64,000 nt of DNA from Diphasiastrum complanatum (lineage: Eukaryota; Streptophyta; Lycopodiopsida; Lycopodiales; Lycopodiaceae). The DNA lies in the NCBI GenBank assembly GCA_029204225.1, contig CM055098.1, positions 3,521,607 through 3,585,606 on the forward strand, given 5' to 3'. Shown in pieces: positions 61,086-64,000 of this stretch. Below the pieces are notes generated by a model, which was not told the origin of the DNA, did no database searches, and saw nothing but the letters and a program-made list of their open reading frames with translations. Every line of letters begins with the position of its first letter. Position 1 is the first letter of the stretch. The position numbers and the translations under genes were made by a program.

Positions 61086-61320
61086 CATTGGCATCGTGTC
61101 AACACAAGATCAAGCCTGCAAAAAAAATAAACAAGCAAATGTTCAGTAGAAGAAAATATATTGCATTGAGGTCGCAACAATTCTGACAAGAATCACTTTA
61201 AAGCCCTAGGATTTTCTGTTTAACAACAGCACCAGGCTAAAGTTCCAATGACTAGAGTTCAAAACATCAGAGCATACATACATCACAATCATTCCGCAGA
61301 TCATATTAGAGCAAGTGCCA
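61086..61320. other. Non-coding spacer
   Basis: AT-rich, no recognised feature. It lies 5' (minus sense) of the BED fragment. Confidence 0.4.
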
Positions 61321-61322
61321 AA

Positions 61323-61770
61323 AAACACATGGGATTAGGGCATGGGATTGAATGATTTCAGTACGATCGATAACGGGCGAATGCTACTAGCGTGGGAGTC
61401 CTTTCAGGCGTGGGGAAATGCAGTGTAGCCCTAAACCACGCCCCAGGCAGATGCTTACACAACGCTCCAGATTTAGGCCCTTAAACACATGGAACTAGGG
61501 CATGGAAAATGAAACTTGTAGTACAGACGAAGACAGGCGAAACGGAGGTCATGTCTCTGCAGGCATGTAGAAATGCAGTCTAGGCTTAAACATCACCTCA
61601 ATCGGATGCCTACAACTTAGTTCATGAGAATGGCAGTGTGGCATTCAAATCTTGCTTGGCTTGTTGTAACAGCTGAAACTGACACTGTAGGAGTTACCGT
61701 GGGCATGAAGAAAGGTGGTGTAGAGCCAAACTTTGCTCGATTTCGTTGCCTACAGCTCAATGTAAACACT
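61323..61770. repeat. Diverged tandem array, about 160-bp unit
   Basis: 'AAACACATGGGATTAGGGCATGG' at 61323 recurs with changes at 61483. Later landmarks (GCATG/GCGTGG.GAAATGCAGT, GCAGATGC/CGGATGCCTAC) keep order. A third, weaker copy follows from about 61628. Confidence 0.65.
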
Positions 61771-62080
61771 TTCAAAAAACTAAGCCTACACTTACACAAT
61801 TGGTTGATTTCGCTCGCCACACAGCTCAAATCCCCCTGGAACCATGTGCACCACCTCCGAATCGTTGAGCAGAGGGACGCCGACTATTCACTCACAGTGA
61901 TCCGCCTCCAAGCGCCCACAGTAGCTCGAAATCCCCCCTCCACGGCTGGCGCGTTTCTGGCCGCGAGGAGGGATCCAAAAAAATTATATTCTATTTTTTT
62001 TTTTTTGCATTTTTGGCTCAGAAACGCGTTTCAAGGCAACTATGATACATACATATATACATACTATTATATGTTTATTT
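61771..62080. other. Non-coding
   Basis: A GC-rich part (61840-61970) followed by 'CAGAAACGCGTTTC' near 62018. The 187-codon open frame from 61624 has no domain. Nothing else is recognised. Confidence 0.4.
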
Positions 62081-62084
62081 CAGA

Positions 62085-62165
62085 CATGAGGGCCCGGGCC
62101 GGACGCGGCCTTTTGGCGTCCAGCGTCCGGACCCAAACGCGTCCGGGTGGACCCGGACGCGCCCT
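62085..62165. repeat. CpG-rich GGACGCG block 3
   Basis: 'GGGCCCGGGCCGGACGCGGCC', then GGCGTCCAGCGTCCGG and CGCGTCCGGGTGGACCCGGACGCG, between TA-rich flanks. Same family as blocks 1 and 2. Confidence 0.7.
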
Positions 62166-62199
62166 TTTTTTATATCTATGTATATAAAACTATTTATGG

Positions 62200-62294
62200 T
62201 TCTGGACCATAGATCCAGCGGTACCAGGATCCGCGGATCCCGGTACTGCGGATCCAGTGTGGTACCGCGATCCATACTGATCCGCGGTACCACA
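62200..62294. repeat. GATCC/GGTACC palindrome cluster
   Basis: About six GGATCC-type words and four GGTACC/GGTACTG words in 95 bp, centred on a perfect palindrome GGATCCGCGGATCC (62227-62240). It lies about 320 bp before the start codon of a hAT transposase, where subterminal transposase-binding repeats would be expected. Confidence 0.7.
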
Positions 62295-62615
62295 ATATAT
62301 ATTATTTTTTAATATATAATATTTTTTAATATTTAATATATTACTATATTTTTTTTTAACCTAATCCCCCCCCCCTCGCTTCATCTCTCTCCCTGCCCGA
62401 CGCCCTACTGTCCGCGCCCTCCCTGCTATCTGCGCCCTCTCTGTTGTATGCCCATCACCCTACTGTCCGCGCCCTCCCGGCTGTCTTCGCATTGCACTGA
62501 TCGCGTCCGCCCCTGCTATTGCTATTTCGGCCTTTATTGTGGTTTTTTCAAGCCTTCCGACTCCTATCGCACCCACAGAGATCTCTGCCTTCTTTCCCCA
62601 GTCCTTTCTACAGAG

Positions 62616-64000
62616 ATGGTGCATTCCAACCTTGCCGATCTGTGGGACAAGGTGGACATTGTCAGGCGGGTTCCTGACAAGTCTAACAAGTCCGGTGCAA
62701 GGATCATGCGCTGTCGATATTGGCTGACCGAGTCCGTTGCCCCCTCACTCGCCTTAAAGGCCACCTACTCAGCGCATGCGCGAGAGATGGTGGCACACTG
62801 AATGCTGCCCCCTGTGCCAGCATGTCCGTTCCCGTCAGGCAGCGACTTTTGGATACCTACGGGCCATGTCTTGTGGCGGGGAAGAACACCATTTCGGAGG
62901 GTGTTCTTCGGTTTTGCACCGCTCCTTACGTGGTTGACCCCGAGATGCTGCCTGCTTGGCTGGCACGCACGAGGAGAGGGAGTGCATCCTCGTCTAGTCC
63001 CTTTGCCCCTCAACCCCCTCAGACAATTCTGCCTCACGCACCCCCATCTGCACCCATTCCGGTGGATCCCGTCCCACCACGTCCGCCAGTTGCCACTGCG
63101 GTTCCACCACCACCTACTGTTGCTCGCACTCCCCCAGTTTACGACTTTCTCATGGACTCTCCGCTAGTGATGAGGCCTTCCAGGATGTTGAGGAGATCCC
63201 TTCCTCCCTCCCTTCACATCCGGATGACCTCCCTACCCAGCAGTTTTCGTATCCCATGCCAGATGTCCACCCTCCACCAGTGTACCCCACTTACGCTGCT
63301 GCACCCATCCCGGCCAGTGCATCCCACTCTCCCCATTCCACGTCTACAGCTGATGCATCCACTAGTGCCCAGCCTGTCGCATCATCATCCATTCCCGTCA
63401 CGTTCGGTGCACCATGTTGGAGGTCCGCTACCCGTCGCCCAGCTGGGAGAGTTCTTAGGCAGCAGAGCATTCGCGGCGCGCATCAGCCGCACATGGATAG
63501 AGAGGCCCATACAGGCCGTGGCCAGCCTGATTTATGAGCTGAACCTTCCATTTGCCATCACCGACTCCGAGCCCTTCAGAAGGGCCTTCCGCCTTGCACA
63601 GTCTGTCAGCCCTAGCTGGAGAGTCCCTAGTTCAGAGGTTGTCCGCACACACATGCTGAGGGATAGGGTCGAGTCATTGTCTAGAGAGATGGAGCCTCTA
63701 CGTCGCCACTGGGCCACTTACGGTTGCAACATCATGTCCGATGGTTGAACTGATGTCAAGAGGAGGCCGATCCTCAACATATTGGTCTCCAGCTGCATGG
63801 GCACACAGTTTTTGAGGGCAGTGGATTGCAGCAGGGGGAGGAGAGTCATATCTGCAGAGTTCATGTTTGATGTCATCAGGTCTTCCATCCTGTCCATAGG
63901 CCCATAGCATGTCGTCACAGTCGTGACGGACAATGCCACGAACTGCATTCAGATGGGTGTACTGCTAGAGGCCGAGTTCCCTCACATTGTTCATACCCCC
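62616..64000 (+). pseudogene. hAT transposase, 5' half, cut by window end
   Basis: ATG at 62616 opens 'MVHSNLADLWDKVDIVRR', typical of hAT N-termini. A BED finger follows ('MRCRY' and, in another frame, 'TRLKGHLLSAC'), then 'VRQRLLDTYG' and a Pro/Ser-rich linker. The DUF659 core starts near 63430: 'RISRTWIERPIQAVASLIYE', 'LNLPFAITDSEPFRRAFRLA', 'YGCNIMSDG', 'VKRRPILNILVSSCMGTQFL', 'VVTVVTDNATNC'. Frame changes in the finger and around the linker (63160 and about 63420), a TGA where W is expected in 'SDGW', and a TAG in 'IGP*HVV' show it is defective. The linker reads better in a second frame (63256-63537). Catalytic C-terminus lies beyond the window. Confidence 0.88.

Noticed and set aside
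61624-62187. 187-codon open frame
   Set aside because: Crosses a tandem array, a T-run and a CpG-rich block; no domain.

Overview
This is a nuclear plant window, almost certainly from a flowering plant. It holds one multi-exon host gene, for a CW-type zinc-finger protein of the family found across land plants. The gene is surrounded by Ty1/copia and Ty3 retrotransposon fossils, plant hAT transposons with BED fingers, a LINE fragment, CCCTAAA-type motifs and many long CT/GA and CA microsatellites. I cannot name the species.

Layout. 1-5.9 kb is AT-rich non-coding sequence with small tandem duplications. 6-9.4 kb holds Ty3 debris, a Ty3 LTR with a pure (CT)58 tract, and a repeat present three times in the first 9.4 kb. 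9.45-21.6 kb is bounded by two similar LTRs in the same (minus) orientation. Between them lie Ty3 gag, a 'GGTCGAGA' minisatellite and an inserted block of two copia families (called A and B here). 21.6-30.9 kb is mostly Ty3: a minus LTR with an 82-unit GA tract, a Ser/Thr/Pro-rich accessory region, plus-strand pol pieces and a coiled-coil accessory region. 30.9-35.4 kb holds the other halves of copia A and B in the opposite orientation. A single inversion between about 13.9 and 30.9 kb would explain this.

35.8-44.4 kb is the host locus: a 177-bp MITE, a CT-rich 5' leader with a short upstream ORF, and seven coding exons (37432-44373). They encode about 1,790 residues with the CW finger near residues 780-835. 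The frame is open across all inferred junctions, and one intron appears to use a GC donor. The last visible exon ends at a strong GTAAGT donor, but I find no following exon. The 3' end of the gene is therefore either beyond the window, past an intron of at least 19.6 kb full of transposons, or lost.

46-64 kb is transposon territory: a copia pol fossil, five hAT fragments (two BED-finger heads, two transposase cores lying head to head, and one near-complete 5' half cut by the window end), a LINE ORF1 remnant, tandem arrays, a 477-bp foldback element with perfect 16-bp termini, and CpG-rich blocks built from GGACGCG words. The genes here do not form a pathway. Apart from the CW gene, the content is mobile DNA and its decay products. 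I found no CRISPR array, operon, tRNA or rRNA gene.
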